From NCBI RefSeq assembly GCF_002770595.1, contig NZ_CP022986.1, positions 1,984,001 through 2,048,000 on the forward strand: a stretch of DNA of 64,000 nucleotides. Direction: 5' to 3'. The notes beneath the pieces were generated by a model that was not told the origin of the DNA, did no database searches, and saw only the letters and a list, made by a program, of their open reading frames with translations. Position 1 is the first letter of the stretch. Each line of letters starts with the position of its first letter. Made by a program: the position numbers and the translations under genes. Origin of the DNA: Chryseobacterium camelliae. GTDB taxonomy: Bacteria; Bacteroidota; Bacteroidia; Flavobacteriales; Weeksellaceae. This document shows, piece by piece, positions 17,409 through 26,708 of this stretch.

Positions 17409-18722
17409 ATGAAAATTCAGTCTTTTGATAAAATATACAACATCCACAAAAAATCGCGGGTAAAAAGGTGGTTTCTATTCATCTTTCTGGCAGCAGTGGT
17501 TGTCCTTTTCCTTCCATGGACCCAGAATATCAAGGTAATGGGAACCGTTACTTCCCTGTATCAGGAGCAGCGGCCACAGCAGCTCAACTCGCCTATTCCC
17601 GGGAAGATCATTAAATGGTATGTGAAAAACGGGGATTATGTGAAAAAGGGAGATACGATCCTGCAGCTTTCCGAAGTCAAAGATGATTACTTTGATCCGT
17701 TGCTGGTTCAGAGGACACAGCAGCAGGTAGAAGCTAAAAAAGGCGTGCGGGATTATTATGAAGCCAAAGTAGGAACTACAAACAGCCAGCTCCAGGCACT
17801 TTCGACGGGAAAAGACCTTAAACTGAACCAGCTTCAGATTAAGATCAGCCAGCTTAAAAACAAGCTTGCCGGTGAAGAAGCCGAACTTGCTGCCGCTACC
17901 AATGAACTGAAGCTTTCGGAAGACCAGTATGCAAGGCAGAAAAAAATGTATGATGAAGGCCTGGTTTCCCTGACCCAGTTCCAGCAGCGCAGCATTTCCT
18001 ACCAGAATGCCATCGCCAAAAAAACAGCATCTGAAAATAAAGTGGCCCAGACCAGGCAGGAGATCGTGAATACGGGAATTGAACAGAGTGCCGTCATTCA
18101 GGACTACACTGAAAAACTCAGCAAAACGGAAGGAGAAAGGTTCCAGAGCATGGGCCAGATTGAAGGCAGCGAAGGTGATATTGCCAAACTTGAAAACCAG
18201 GTGGCCAATTACAAGTTCCGCCAGGGCCTGTACTTCATCATAGCTTCCCAGGACGGACAGATCGTTCAGCTGAACAAGGCAGGAATCGGCGAAGTCCTGA
18301 AAGAAGCCGAGAGCATCGGAACCATTGTACCGAAAACAACTGATTACGCGGTAGAAATTTATATCAAACCTGTAGATCTCCCGCTGATCAAGGAAGGGCA
18401 AAGGGTGATGTGTGTATTTGACGGGTTCCCGGCGATCGTATTTTCAGGATGGCCGGATTCCAGCTACGGTATTTTTGCCGGAAAGGTAATTGCCGTTGAA
18501 AGCAACATCAGTACGAACGGCCTTTTCAGAGCGCTGGTCGTTGAAGATAAAACAGAGAAGAGATGGCCGCCGAAAATTAAAATGGGAACAGGCGCCCAGG
18601 GGATTGCCATTCTCAATGACGTTCCGGTATGGTATGAGCTGTGGAGGAACATCAACGGATTCCCTCCGGATTATTATGAAGTTAAAACTGAAAAAGCCGG
18701 CAGCAATGAAAAGCAGAAATAG
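17409..18722 (+). CDS. HlyD family periplasmic adaptor (membrane fusion protein)
   Basis: 437 aa with one N-terminal transmembrane helix (about 21-37). A lipoyl/barrel-sandwich half follows (PQQLNSPIPGKIIKWYVKNG, then DYVKKGDTILQLSE). Next come a long alpha-helical hairpin rich in Gln/Lys/Glu (about 100-270) and the returning half (IIASQDGQIVQLNKAGIG). The adaptor should link the ABC protein in the inner membrane to the TolC-like channel. It starts 10 bases after the ABC gene and its end overlaps the TolC-like gene. Confidence 0.92.
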   Translation: MKIQSFDKIYNIHKKSRVKRWFLFIFLAAVVVLFLPWTQNIKVMGTVTSLYQEQRPQQLNSPIPGKIIKWYVKNGDYVKKGDTILQLSEVKDDYFDPLLVQRTQQQVEAKKGVRDYYEAKVGTTNSQLQALSTGKDLKLNQLQIKISQLKNKLAGEEAELAAATNELKLSEDQYARQKKMYDEGLVSLTQFQQRSISYQNAIAKKTASENKVAQTRQEIVNTGIEQSAVIQDYTEKLSKTEGERFQSMGQIEGSEGDIAKLENQVANYKFRQGLYFIIASQDGQIVQLNKAGIGEVLKEAESIGTIVPKTTDYAVEIYIKPVDLPLIKEGQRVMCVFDGFPAIVFSGWPDSSYGIFAGKVIAVESNISTNGLFRALVVEDKTEKRWPPKIKMGTGAQGIAILNDVPVWYELWRNINGFPPDYYEVKTEKAGSNEKQK

Positions 18723-20109
18723 CATCATCATTCTCTTTGCCCTACTGTTCTGTCAGCTGTTTTCAGCACAGGATTCGCTCAGGATTTCTGCCCGGGAATT
18801 TATTGCCATTGTCAAGGCTTACCATCCGCTTGCGATCAAATATCAGCTTCAGAACAAAATTGCGAAATCCGAGATCACACGGGCCAGAGGTAATTTTGAT
18901 CCTGTGCTTGGCGGGAAGCTCGGAGAAAAAAATATTGACGGCGTACAGTATTACAGGCAGAAAAATCTTGAGCTGGGAATCCCCACATGGTATGGCATTG
19001 ATCTTACAGGAAGCTACAACTACCTTGACGGGGAGAAAATCAACAACAGCGATACAAAAGGCGGACTGTACCAGTTCGGCATCACTGTTCCCCTGGCTAA
19101 AAATCTTTTGTATGACAAGAGAAGAGCCTTACTGGAGCAGGCTAAGTACGCTCTTACAATGACAGAAGCAGAACAGGCAGTACTGACCAACGACCTTCTC
19201 CTCGAAGCTGAAAACACGTATTGGGAATGGGTAAAGAATTTTGAGATCTACCGCCTTCAGCAAAAGGCTGTTGCCATTAATAAAAGCCGTCTTGAATTAA
19301 CGAAAAAGACATACGAATTCGGTGAGAGGCCGGCCATCGATACGGTAGAAGCAGCGTCGCAGTTACAGAGTTTCCAGCTTCAGGAAAGGGATGCTTTCCT
19401 GAATTTCGTTAAAAGCACGCAGGACCTTCAGCTGTTTCTATGGAAAGAGAATCAGGAGATGTACGATATGACCGCCATGATCTACCCTGCTGACAACACC
19501 GCGAACAGTGAAGCGTTCAGCAATTTTGAAATGCTGGTTCAGACTATGGATACCCAGAACCCGGAACGCCATTTATCTGTACTGTATTATTTTCAGAAAG
19601 GAAATATCCTGGAAAGTGAAAGGAAGCTCAAATGGCAAAGCTTCCTTCCGAAGCTGGACTTTACCTATAATTTTTTCAATAAAGAAAATTACCGGGCAGA
19701 CTACCTTCCGCTTTTCGACAACAACTTCCAGTACGGGCTTAAACTGGAAATACCGCTTTTCCAGAGGGAAGCAAAAGCCAATTACCAGATCGCAAAACTC
19801 AAAATAGAACAGAATGCCTTGGATACCCAGGTGAAAAAAAGGGAGATCGAAACAAAAATCCAGACGTATAAAAATGAGATCATGAACTACCATTCCCAGA
19901 TTGATATTGCCAGGAACAACCTTACGAATTACCAGCGGCTGCTCCAGGCAGAGGAAATACGCTACAGCAATGGAGAGAGTTCGCTTTTCCTGATCAATTC
20001 AAGGGAAAATAAAATGATCGACGCACAGGAGAAATTCATTTTACTGAACAATAAATTCCTGAAAAGCTATAATAAGCTGAAGTGGATGAGGGAAAACTTC
20101 CGGTTTTAA
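18706..20109 (+). CDS. TolC family outer-membrane efflux protein
   Basis: 467 aa from ATG 18706, which starts a signal peptide (MKSRNSIIILFALLFCQLFSAQ). Longer readings would lie inside the HlyD gene. The start overlaps the HlyD gene by 17 bases, which points to coupled translation. Two long alpha-helical repeats with AKSEITRARGNFDPVLGG and QIDIARNNLTNYQRLLQAEE match the outer efflux protein family. It completes an envelope-spanning export system with the two genes before it. No substrate gene lies nearby. Confidence 0.9.
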   Translation: MKSRNSIIILFALLFCQLFSAQDSLRISAREFIAIVKAYHPLAIKYQLQNKIAKSEITRARGNFDPVLGGKLGEKNIDGVQYYRQKNLELGIPTWYGIDLTGSYNYLDGEKINNSDTKGGLYQFGITVPLAKNLLYDKRRALLEQAKYALTMTEAEQAVLTNDLLLEAENTYWEWVKNFEIYRLQQKAVAINKSRLELTKKTYEFGERPAIDTVEAASQLQSFQLQERDAFLNFVKSTQDLQLFLWKENQEMYDMTAMIYPADNTANSEAFSNFEMLVQTMDTQNPERHLSVLYYFQKGNILESERKLKWQSFLPKLDFTYNFFNKENYRADYLPLFDNNFQYGLKLEIPLFQREAKANYQIAKLKIEQNALDTQVKKREIETKIQTYKNEIMNYHSQIDIARNNLTNYQRLLQAEEIRYSNGESSLFLINSRENKMIDAQEKFILLNNKFLKSYNKLKWMRENFRF

Positions 20110-20113
20110 ACAG

Positions 20114-20142
20114 AAAAATTCAGGCATCAGCCTGAATTTTTT
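20114..20142 (+). terminator. Terminator of the export operon
   Basis: AAAAATTCAGG (20114-20124) pairs with CCTGAATTTTT (20131-20141), followed by T-rich sequence. It can also end the converging ClC gene. Confidence 0.88.
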
Positions 20143-20160
20143 ATTGTATGATGTACCGTA

Positions 20161-21438
20161 CTATTCTTCAGATAACTTTTCAGATTGTGATCCGATAAAC
20201 GGAATCTTTGGGGCCAGAAAATATCCGGTCAGGCTCGCGAAAAGGATCGGAACGAAATAAGTAAAGCCCGTCAGGGTTCCCAGGATTATCGTTGTGCTCA
20301 TCGGCGTTCTGGTAACACAGGCATTAATGGCTGCCATACAGCTTACAATAGCCAACGTTGTATCTACCGCAGGGAAAACATGGTGGATAATGAGTCCTAA
20401 AGTTGTTCCCACAAAGAATAAAGGAATGATGAAACCGCCTCTCCATCCGGAAGTCACAGTAACGGCGATGGCGATGATTTTGAACACCAAAATGATGATC
20501 AGAAAATTCAGTGTGTATCCTCCGTTGATCAGCTGGTTGATTTCATTATGCCCGAAATACCGGGTTAACGGGAAATAAAAGGCAATAATCCCAAGGATGA
20601 TTCCGCCGGCCAGGGTCTTGATATAAATGGGGATTTTCCTGTATTCAAAAATCCTTTTGAAGAACTTAACGACAAAAATAAAAATCCATCCGAATGCAGT
20701 TCCCACGATTCCGAAAGCAGTCGCAAAGGCAAAATCATACACCCCTGTATAATGATAGGCTTTCAGGTCCCAGGTAGCACCGATTCCGAGATGAATGATC
20801 AGGGCAAACATAAGATAGCTGAAACAGCTGGCTACCAATGCCGGGATGATCGCTTTGTAATACTCAACGGCATGTTTATGATGCAGGATTTCCAGAGAAA
20901 AAAGGCTTCCTCCGAGCGGCGCCCCGAAAAGAGCTGTAAACCCGGATGCCATTCCGGCAATGCTTAAAGAACGCAGCTCCTCCCCTTTCAGCCGGAACAT
21001 TTTTCCCAGCCATGTCCCGGTAGAACCCGTTACCTGTACCAGCGGTGCTTCAGGCCCCAGGCTTCCGCCGGATGCCACGCAGAATAATGATGAAAGGATC
21101 ATGGAAGGATTGTTCTTAGGATCCAGCTTACCTTTATTGAACCTGATGTTATTGACGATCAGGTGGATTTCCCCCGGATCGCCGATAAAGTGGATGACCA
21201 GGCCTGCCAGAAGGCCACAGACAGCCATCGTAGGAATAACCATCCATCCCTGGAATTCAGCCAGAAACTCAGTGAAATGTTCCAGGACAATCCAATATCC
21301 TCCTGCAATAGTCCCTCCTACCAGTCCGGTGATGGCCCACATGAAAAAAGTCCGGCTGAATACAAACGGATTGAACCGGATCGGCTGATCCAGAAGATTG
21401 AGAGCACGGATAATACGGCGTCTCCTGTTAATTTTCAT
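20161..21438 (-). CDS. ClC-type chloride channel/antiporter
   Basis: 425-aa integral membrane protein with about ten hydrophobic helices. GSLGPEAPLVQ corresponds to the GREGP filter region and keeps the gating Glu. GAPLGGSLFSLEIL and GWRGGFIIPLFFVGTTLG (the GxFxP block) are further ClC motifs. The cytosolic CBS pair found in some ClCs is absent. Whether it is a channel or a Cl-/H+ exchanger cannot be told. It converges on the export operon. Confidence 0.92.
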   Translation of the reverse strand: MKINRRRRIIRALNLLDQPIRFNPFVFSRTFFMWAITGLVGGTIAGGYWIVLEHFTEFLAEFQGWMVIPTMAVCGLLAGLVIHFIGDPGEIHLIVNNIRFNKGKLDPKNNPSMILSSLFCVASGGSLGPEAPLVQVTGSTGTWLGKMFRLKGEELRSLSIAGMASGFTALFGAPLGGSLFSLEILHHKHAVEYYKAIIPALVASCFSYLMFALIIHLGIGATWDLKAYHYTGVYDFAFATAFGIVGTAFGWIFIFVVKFFKRIFEYRKIPIYIKTLAGGIILGIIAFYFPLTRYFGHNEINQLINGGYTLNFLIIILVFKIIAIAVTVTSGWRGGFIIPLFFVGTTLGLIIHHVFPAVDTTLAIVSCMAAINACVTRTPMSTTIILGTLTGFTYFVPILFASLTGYFLAPKIPFIGSQSEKLSEE

Positions 21439-21563
21439 TTTTGAATGGTATTTAAATTATATCCTGCCGGAAAAAGTTCAACCCTTTTCAGAGTTCAGAC
21501 TATGTAAGGGCGGACAGGCTCATGCGGCTCACTTTATGATTCAGGACAGGCCTAAAATCTATA

Positions 21564-21950
21564 TTATATCCTGTTTTTTGCGAAATACAAAATCAGCATT
21601 CCCCAGCTCAGGATCATCATCAGTCCCCCAAGCGGTGTAATCGGACCTAAAAATTTCAGATTCGCTCCCAGGTAATCCTGCAAGCTCAGGAAATAGATGC
21701 TGAAAGAAAAAAGAATGGTTCCGACAATCATCAGAATGGAAATCCATTTCTCCGAAGTCGTTTCAAATTTCAGAATGTATCCTACGATCAGCAGAAAGAA
21801 TGCGGCATACATCTGGTAGCGTACACCCGTTTCAAAACTTTCCAGCCTTTCCACGGAAAGGATTTTCTTTAATGCGTGTGCCCCGAACGCTCCCAGAATT
21901 ACGGATAACATTCCGTAAACGGCACCAAAAACTAAGGTAATGGTTTTCAT
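21564..21950 (-). CDS. DUF423 family membrane protein
   Basis: 128 aa with four hydrophobic helices. The N-terminal VILGAFGAHALKKIL and FETGVRYQMYAAF blocks are the hallmarks of DUF423 (YgdD-like) proteins, whose function is unknown. It lies 18 bases downstream of the RloB-like gene and is likely native chromosome, whereas its upstream neighbours look acquired. Confidence 0.88.
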   Translation of the reverse strand: MKTITLVFGAVYGMLSVILGAFGAHALKKILSVERLESFETGVRYQMYAAFFLLIVGYILKFETTSEKWISILMIVGTILFSFSIYFLSLQDYLGANLKFLGPITPLGGLMMILSWGMLILYFAKNRI

Positions 21951-21968
21951 TTTTATATTAATTTGTTC

Positions 21969-22598
21969 CTAATCATCATTAAAACTTCCATCTTTTTTAA
22001 ATAGCTTATATATTTCGCAAACAGGATTATCAGGATTTTGCATATCAAAATCTCCTAGTTTAGACGCATTCGAAATTGCTGTAGACAGTTTAGGTTTTAA
22101 GGTAGAATAAATATCTGCATTATTCTTCTTATAAAATTTCTCTGTTTTTTCATAAACTGGAAATTCTTTTTTCAAATCTTTGCCTGTCTCATCACAATCT
22201 TTATAATTCTTTTTAGAATATTTAAAATGGAGATATAACCAATATTCAAAGCAAGTATTAACAACTAATATCTTAACGTTCTCAAATAAAACTAAATCCT
22301 TATAATACCTTGCAAATTCTAAACTACGTTTTTCTTCACCTTTTTTACATTCTTTAGTTTCCCTGTCTACTACATCATAATCTACAATCCAAAAAACTTT
22401 ATCAAACGTTTTCGCCAATTCTTTTACATATTCATATTGCTTTGTAAGAGTAGCTTTTTTTAATAATTGTGGCTGGATATTAATTGTAAGCTGTTCTTTC
22501 TCTTTTAATAGCTGAAAATACCATTTTTCACAATCACCATCGCCGACAATTGCATAAGTCTTTTTTCCTTTAGTAAAGAACGCTTTTCTATTTTTCAT
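21969..22598 (-). CDS. RloB-like protein (AbiLii-type defence component)
   Basis: 209 aa. The N-terminal GDGDCEKWYF (19-28) with its conserved Glu, the central WIVDYDVVD acidic motif and NTCFEYWLYLHF are the three blocks of the RloB family (PF13707). This family has a TOPRIM-like acidic layout and is found in abortive-infection and restriction-linked loci (AbiLii). The start overlaps the ATPase gene by 11 bases, so the two are translated together. The gene is visibly AT-richer than its neighbours, which suggests transfer. Nuclease activity is inference. Confidence 0.82.
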   Translation of the reverse strand: MKNRKAFFTKGKKTYAIVGDGDCEKWYFQLLKEKEQLTINIQPQLLKKATLTKQYEYVKELAKTFDKVFWIVDYDVVDRETKECKKGEEKRSLEFARYYKDLVLFENVKILVVNTCFEYWLYLHFKYSKKNYKDCDETGKDLKKEFPVYEKTEKFYKKNNADIYSTLKPKLSTAISNASKLGDFDMQNPDNPVCEIYKLFKKDGSFNDD

Positions 22599-23901
22599 TC
22601 TCTAAATCAATATAATAGTCTCCAAGGTTCGGAATACCTCCTAATTTTCCGGATTTATAAGCATTTAGAACATTGGAGGTATCTCTAACAACAGTACTAT
22701 CGAAATCCGCTAAAGAATATAATTCAGTAGCAGAGTCTTCATTTTTATTGGTAAACCAAATGGCATCATCACGAAACAAATCACGATTACTAAGAATTTC
22801 TCTGTTATGTGTTGTCGCTATCAATTGAGAATTTTTCTTTCCATTTACTAGATAGGTTAAAAGAAAATGATTAAATAGATCAGGGTGAAGCGAAGATTCT
22901 AACTCATCTATTGGAAGTAGAGTATTTTCCTCCAATAAAATTGATAATAAACCTGCATACTCAAAATATCGTTGAGTACCTAAAGATTCCTGATTAATAT
23001 TTAATTTATAATTAACATTATTTACTGTATGAAAAAAGTATAATTGTCTGTTAAACACAACTTCAGAATTCAGCATATCAATATATCTGCTCTTTTCATT
23101 ATCATTTTTTGCTTCTTTAATTGATGTTAAAAGAAACTGTCTAAGCTGTGAGTCTTCTTTTTTGTTAACTTCCAAATCACAAATATTAAAATCCGCTTTT
23201 CTTAAAAATGAAATAATAATATTCTTATTAATTTTATTTAAATCAATTTGAGTAGTAAAAAAATCTTTTGAATCTGAATTTGTACTAAAAAAATTTGTGT
23301 AAGCATTAAACCATTCCGAGACATTTGCTAAATCTTCCACATCAAAATTTGTTTTAACTAATGCTCCTAATACTGTATTATTCCACAATGTCTGTATTTC
23401 AATTGCTTTTCCAATAGATTTTTTTACATCAACTTTACTTCCAAATTTTATTAATGTTAATTCCTTTTCTGAATTTGTTGTTCTCTCGAAAATCAATGCT
23501 TTGTTAGGATTGAAATTATGTAACTTTTCACTTGAAATGAATCTATTATTTATTTCAACTTCATAAAAATACCTTATTTCATTTTGAATAAACTCTAGCT
23601 CAAATTTAGAATCTTTTCTAGGAGTATCTTTACTAAAAAGAAACGGCTCAAAATCAAACATTTCAGTTTTCCGATCAAAAGGATTTGTGCAAATTTCTTG
23701 TAAAAAATCCAAAGCTTTTAAAACAGTAGTTTTTCCAGAAGCATTAGCACCATAAATTAAAGCCAATTTATTAAGACGCAAACCTTTTATCGGCTCAATA
23801 ATATAATAATCTTCTAAATGATCAGATTTGTTTGCTAAAAAAGATAATGTCTGTTTCTCTTTTATAGAGCCAAAATTCTCTACGCTAAAATTAATTATCA
23901 T
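22588..23901 (-). CDS. AAA/ABC-type ATPase, RloA/AbiLi-like
   Basis: 437 aa. An SMC/OLD-like start (INFSVENFGSIKEKQTLSF) is followed by Walker A GANASGKT (51-58). A long insertion of unrelated sequence follows, then LLPIDELESSLHPDLF (Walker B, near residue 330) and ATTHNREIL with the switch His. This is the layout of RloA/AbiLi ATPases that sense and act with RloB. It lies directly upstream of the RloB gene in an AT-rich block. The two together form a candidate phage-defence operon. Confidence 0.83.
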   Translation of the reverse strand: MIINFSVENFGSIKEKQTLSFLANKSDHLEDYYIIEPIKGLRLNKLALIYGANASGKTTVLKALDFLQEICTNPFDRKTEMFDFEPFLFSKDTPRKDSKFELEFIQNEIRYFYEVEINNRFISSEKLHNFNPNKALIFERTTNSEKELTLIKFGSKVDVKKSIGKAIEIQTLWNNTVLGALVKTNFDVEDLANVSEWFNAYTNFFSTNSDSKDFFTTQIDLNKINKNIIISFLRKADFNICDLEVNKKEDSQLRQFLLTSIKEAKNDNEKSRYIDMLNSEVVFNRQLYFFHTVNNVNYKLNINQESLGTQRYFEYAGLLSILLEENTLLPIDELESSLHPDLFNHFLLTYLVNGKKNSQLIATTHNREILSNRDLFRDDAIWFTNKNEDSATELYSLADFDSTVVRDTSNVLNAYKSGKLGGIPNLGDYYIDLENEK

Positions 23902-23995
23902 TTTTTATTCATTTTTGTAATTCATTTACAAAAATACACCAAAAAACTCAATTTAGTACTTTTAGCAAATTTTAAATTATGGTGTCAATTTAACA

Positions 23996-25066
23996 TTATA
24001 ACTCCTCTAATTCCAGTTTTAAATATTTTTTTGTTTCATAATCCTGCCAGGTCCCTGTAATGGTATTGCCTTTCAGGTCTGCTTCTACAAACCCTTTCAG
24101 CATCCATTGCCTGGCTTCCTCGCTGTAATAATCGCTTTCGGTAAGGGAAATATGGTTTCCTTTCAATTTCCCGTGCCACTCGATCAGTTTTTTATTTTTA
24201 TCGTACCAGTACTTTGCGGACAGGGAACCGTCAGCATATACTTCGCCCATCAGGACGGTAACAGGATATTTCCCGTCAATCTTTCCATGATACAGTTTAT
24301 TGCTGATGCCGGTATGATCAACGTGCTGGGAGCCTGATAATAAATTTTTAGCATACGGCGTCCAGTATGGCGCCAGTTCCTGGTAAGAAAAATCGATGAA
24401 ATGGCTGTCCAGCTCATCCAGTGCCCTCATGGCATGATTGGAACACCGTTCTGCAATAAAGGTTATTTTATCCTTTCCGAAATAATATCCGATACTCGAA
24501 ATATGATAATCCGTATTGCATCCCTCATAAAGGGCAATCTGATCCTGAATATCTTCAGAAGGGTTTTTCTCAGCTTTTAATTTAACCAGGAAATCATTGA
24601 TTTCTTTCTGTACCTTTTTCTTAATCATGCCTTCTACTGTTTTTACAGCTGTACGCAGGAACAGGTCTTCAGCATTGATTACGTTTCCCGTCCGGAGGTC
24701 AAAATTCTCCCATGCACTGAAACCTTCAGGATACGCTCCTGAAGCTTCCCCTTCAATAGCCATACTCAGAATATTTTCCGGAGCATCCATCTTTTTCCAG
24801 CTGTAAAAATAAACATACTGAGAAGGTGACTTTTCACTGGCCGCCACCTTCTGAAAAGGATTTCCTGTTCCGCCGGGAACATGTTCCAGCCGGTCCACCT
24901 GCAGGAATGTATTGATCTTACTTTCTATCCCGGCATTCTGCGGATACGCAACCAGCGGAAAAACGAAGTCTTCTGATTTCGGCGGCAAATCGGTAATTCT
25001 CACGTTTTTCTGCTGGGAAAAACATAAGCCGGAAATCAGGGTACACAATACAACAATCTTTTTCAT
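23996..25066 (-). CDS. Exported protein of unknown function
   Basis: 356 aa with a signal peptide (MKKIVVLCTLISGLCFSQQ). The mature part is a soluble, Lys/Glu/Tyr-rich periplasmic or secreted protein. The N-terminal half, with SAYPEGFSAWENFDLRTGNV-like strands, faintly resembles DUF3298/DUF4163-type anti-sigma or deacetylase-associated domains (inference). The C-terminal third has strand patterns with GTWQDYETKKYLKLELEEL. Its ATG overlaps the stop of the 56-aa membrane protein (ATGA), so it is the third gene of the HMG-CoA reductase operon. Confidence 0.7.
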   Translation of the reverse strand: MKKIVVLCTLISGLCFSQQKNVRITDLPPKSEDFVFPLVAYPQNAGIESKINTFLQVDRLEHVPGGTGNPFQKVAASEKSPSQYVYFYSWKKMDAPENILSMAIEGEASGAYPEGFSAWENFDLRTGNVINAEDLFLRTAVKTVEGMIKKKVQKEINDFLVKLKAEKNPSEDIQDQIALYEGCNTDYHISSIGYYFGKDKITFIAERCSNHAMRALDELDSHFIDFSYQELAPYWTPYAKNLLSGSQHVDHTGISNKLYHGKIDGKYPVTVLMGEVYADGSLSAKYWYDKNKKLIEWHGKLKGNHISLTESDYYSEEARQWMLKGFVEADLKGNTITGTWQDYETKKYLKLELEEL

Positions 25067-25233
25067 TGCTTTGATGCTAAATAGATTAATATTAATTTCG
25101 CCGTCAGCGTTAACGTTCCTAAGATGATGAACAGTACAGAAAACCTCTTGGAACTCCTGAAGCCGGGATGACGGGTTACCTTTAAAAACACACCGAAAAT
25201 CAGAAATACAACAGACAGGATGACCTGTATCAT
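25063..25233 (-). CDS. Small two-helix membrane protein (56 aa)
   Basis: The minus strand between HMG-CoA reductase and the exported protein is one open frame: MIQVILSVVFLIFGVFLKV, then a short basic loop (TRHPGFRSSKR), a second helix (FSVLFIILGTLTLTAKLILI) and YLASKQ. Its ATG overlaps the HMGR stop (ATGA at 25230-25233). Its TGA overlaps the next gene's ATG (25063-25066). Such double overlaps, and the exact fill of the gap, support a real coupled gene. The two helices and the positive loop suggest a hairpin in the inner membrane with the loop inside. The function is unknown. Confidence 0.8.
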   Translation of the reverse strand: MIQVILSVVFLIFGVFLKVTRHPGFRSSKRFSVLFIILGTLTLTAKLILIYLASKQ

Positions 25234-26561
25234 GACCGGCCTCTCAGTCTGTTAAATTCATGGATTACCTCATGATGGCTCACCGTTTTATCCTTGAAAT
25301 ACGTCACAAAATGCTGTTTTTCCTCTTCAGTTGCGCCCATTTGGTTCAGGATATTCAGCAGGTGCATTTTCATGTGGCCTTTCTGAATTCCTGTGGTCAC
25401 TAAAGACCTGAGTGCCCCGAAATTCTGGGCCAGTCCGGACACCGCTAATATACTCATCAGCTCCTGCGCGGATGGTTTGCCCAAAAGTGCCAGTGAGAAT
25501 TTCACCAGCGGATGGAGATTCGTTAAGCCTCCTACGACTCCTACAGAAATAGGAAGGTCGATCCAGAACCTGAAAATACCGTTATCGGTAGTACAATGCG
25601 TTAAGGAAGAATACTTCCCGTTTCTTGCGGCATAGGCATGGGCACAGGCTTCCGTAGCCCTGAAATCATTCCCGGTAGCAATAACTACAGCATCAACCCC
25701 GTTCATGATTCCTTTGTTGTGCGTAGTAGCGCGGAAAGGTTCAATTTCAGCAATGGTTACTGCCTGCTTGAATTTCCGGGCAAATTCCTCATTGGAAATC
25801 CCGCTGTCATCCTTCAGGTCTTCAATTTTACAGGAAACCTCAGCTCGTACGATGCAATCCGGGGTAAAATTGGAAAGGATGTTCATTACAATCTGGAGCG
25901 AATCCTTTTCTTCCAGGGAGAAATCATTGCTGTCTGACACTTCCTGTTTCAGGGTTTTCCCGAACTGCTCCAGGCAGGAGTTGATGAAGTTCGCTCCCAT
26001 GGAATCTACCGTATCAAAGCTGGCTTTCAGCTGATAGTAGTTGGCCATTTCAGACGTTTTGTCAATCAGCTTGATATCCAGGATCCCGCCGCCACGCTTT
26101 CTCATATTGGCGGTGATATCTTCCGTGGCTTCAAACAGTTTTTTCTTCAGCCTGAAGTTGAAGAAATGCAATAACTTATGCGGTTCTACGTTTAATATAA
26201 AGTGGGTATGCCCCAGTTTTTCAGTATTGATGATGGTTGTTTTAAATCCCCCTTTATCAATCCAGAACTTGGCTGCCTTCGAGGCGGCTGCCACTACGGA
26301 ACTTTCTTCAACAGCCATGGGAAGAGCCAGCAGCTTTCCGTCAATCAGGAAGTTGGGGGCAATCCCGTAAGGCATGTAAAAGTTCGACACCGTATTTTCA
26401 GAAAACTCTTCATGGAGCTTCTGAAGTTCGGCATTATTATTCCAATATTGCTGTAGGATCTGCTCGTAAGTGCGATCATTGCTGAGGTATTCTGAGATTA
26501 GCCAATCGATTTTTCGCTGCTTGGAAAGTTTGGAGAAACCTTCCACCGGTTGATGATTCAT
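25230..26561 (-). CDS. Hydroxymethylglutaryl-CoA reductase, class II type
   Basis: Makes (or in some bacteria oxidises) mevalonate from HMG-CoA using NAD(P)H, 443 aa. PMAVEESSVVAAASKAAKFW carries the catalytic Glu block. Also present are NKGIMNGVDAVVIATGNDFR (catalytic Lys and Asp region) and GGLTNLHPL. The family signature order is that of class II bacterial enzymes, and the membrane domain of eukaryotic enzymes is absent. In flavobacteria the mevalonate pathway feeds isoprenoids such as menaquinone and carotenoids. It is the first gene of a three-gene operon with ATGA overlaps. Confidence 0.93.
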   Translation of the reverse strand: MNHQPVEGFSKLSKQRKIDWLISEYLSNDRTYEQILQQYWNNNAELQKLHEEFSENTVSNFYMPYGIAPNFLIDGKLLALPMAVEESSVVAAASKAAKFWIDKGGFKTTIINTEKLGHTHFILNVEPHKLLHFFNFRLKKKLFEATEDITANMRKRGGGILDIKLIDKTSEMANYYQLKASFDTVDSMGANFINSCLEQFGKTLKQEVSDSNDFSLEEKDSLQIVMNILSNFTPDCIVRAEVSCKIEDLKDDSGISNEEFARKFKQAVTIAEIEPFRATTHNKGIMNGVDAVVIATGNDFRATEACAHAYAARNGKYSSLTHCTTDNGIFRFWIDLPISVGVVGGLTNLHPLVKFSLALLGKPSAQELMSILAVSGLAQNFGALRSLVTTGIQKGHMKMHLLNILNQMGATEEEKQHFVTYFKDKTVSHHEVIHEFNRLRGRS

Positions 26562-26634
26562 AGTGTTACTTTAAAGAAGCGTAAATATAGTGATTTTGTA
26601 ACTTTCAGTTGTTGATAACTTCAATCAAAAAACG

Positions 26635-26666
26635 TTGATATTTGTCAATTTTTAGCCCTACATTTG
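26635..26666 (+). promoter_or_regulatory. Promoter of the radical SAM gene
   Basis: TACATTTG at 26659-26666 fits TAnnTTTG, with TTG at 26635-26637 (21-bp spacing, slightly longer than ideal). The predicted leader is about 36 nt. Confidence 0.5.
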
Positions 26667-26708
26667 ATGTATAAATTTCATCTAACATAAAGATTTTCAA
26701 TTTAAAGA

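Noticed and set aside
17475..18401. A 308-codon open frame on the minus strand
   Set aside because: Antisense shadow of the HlyD adaptor, rich in Phe/Ile without domain features.
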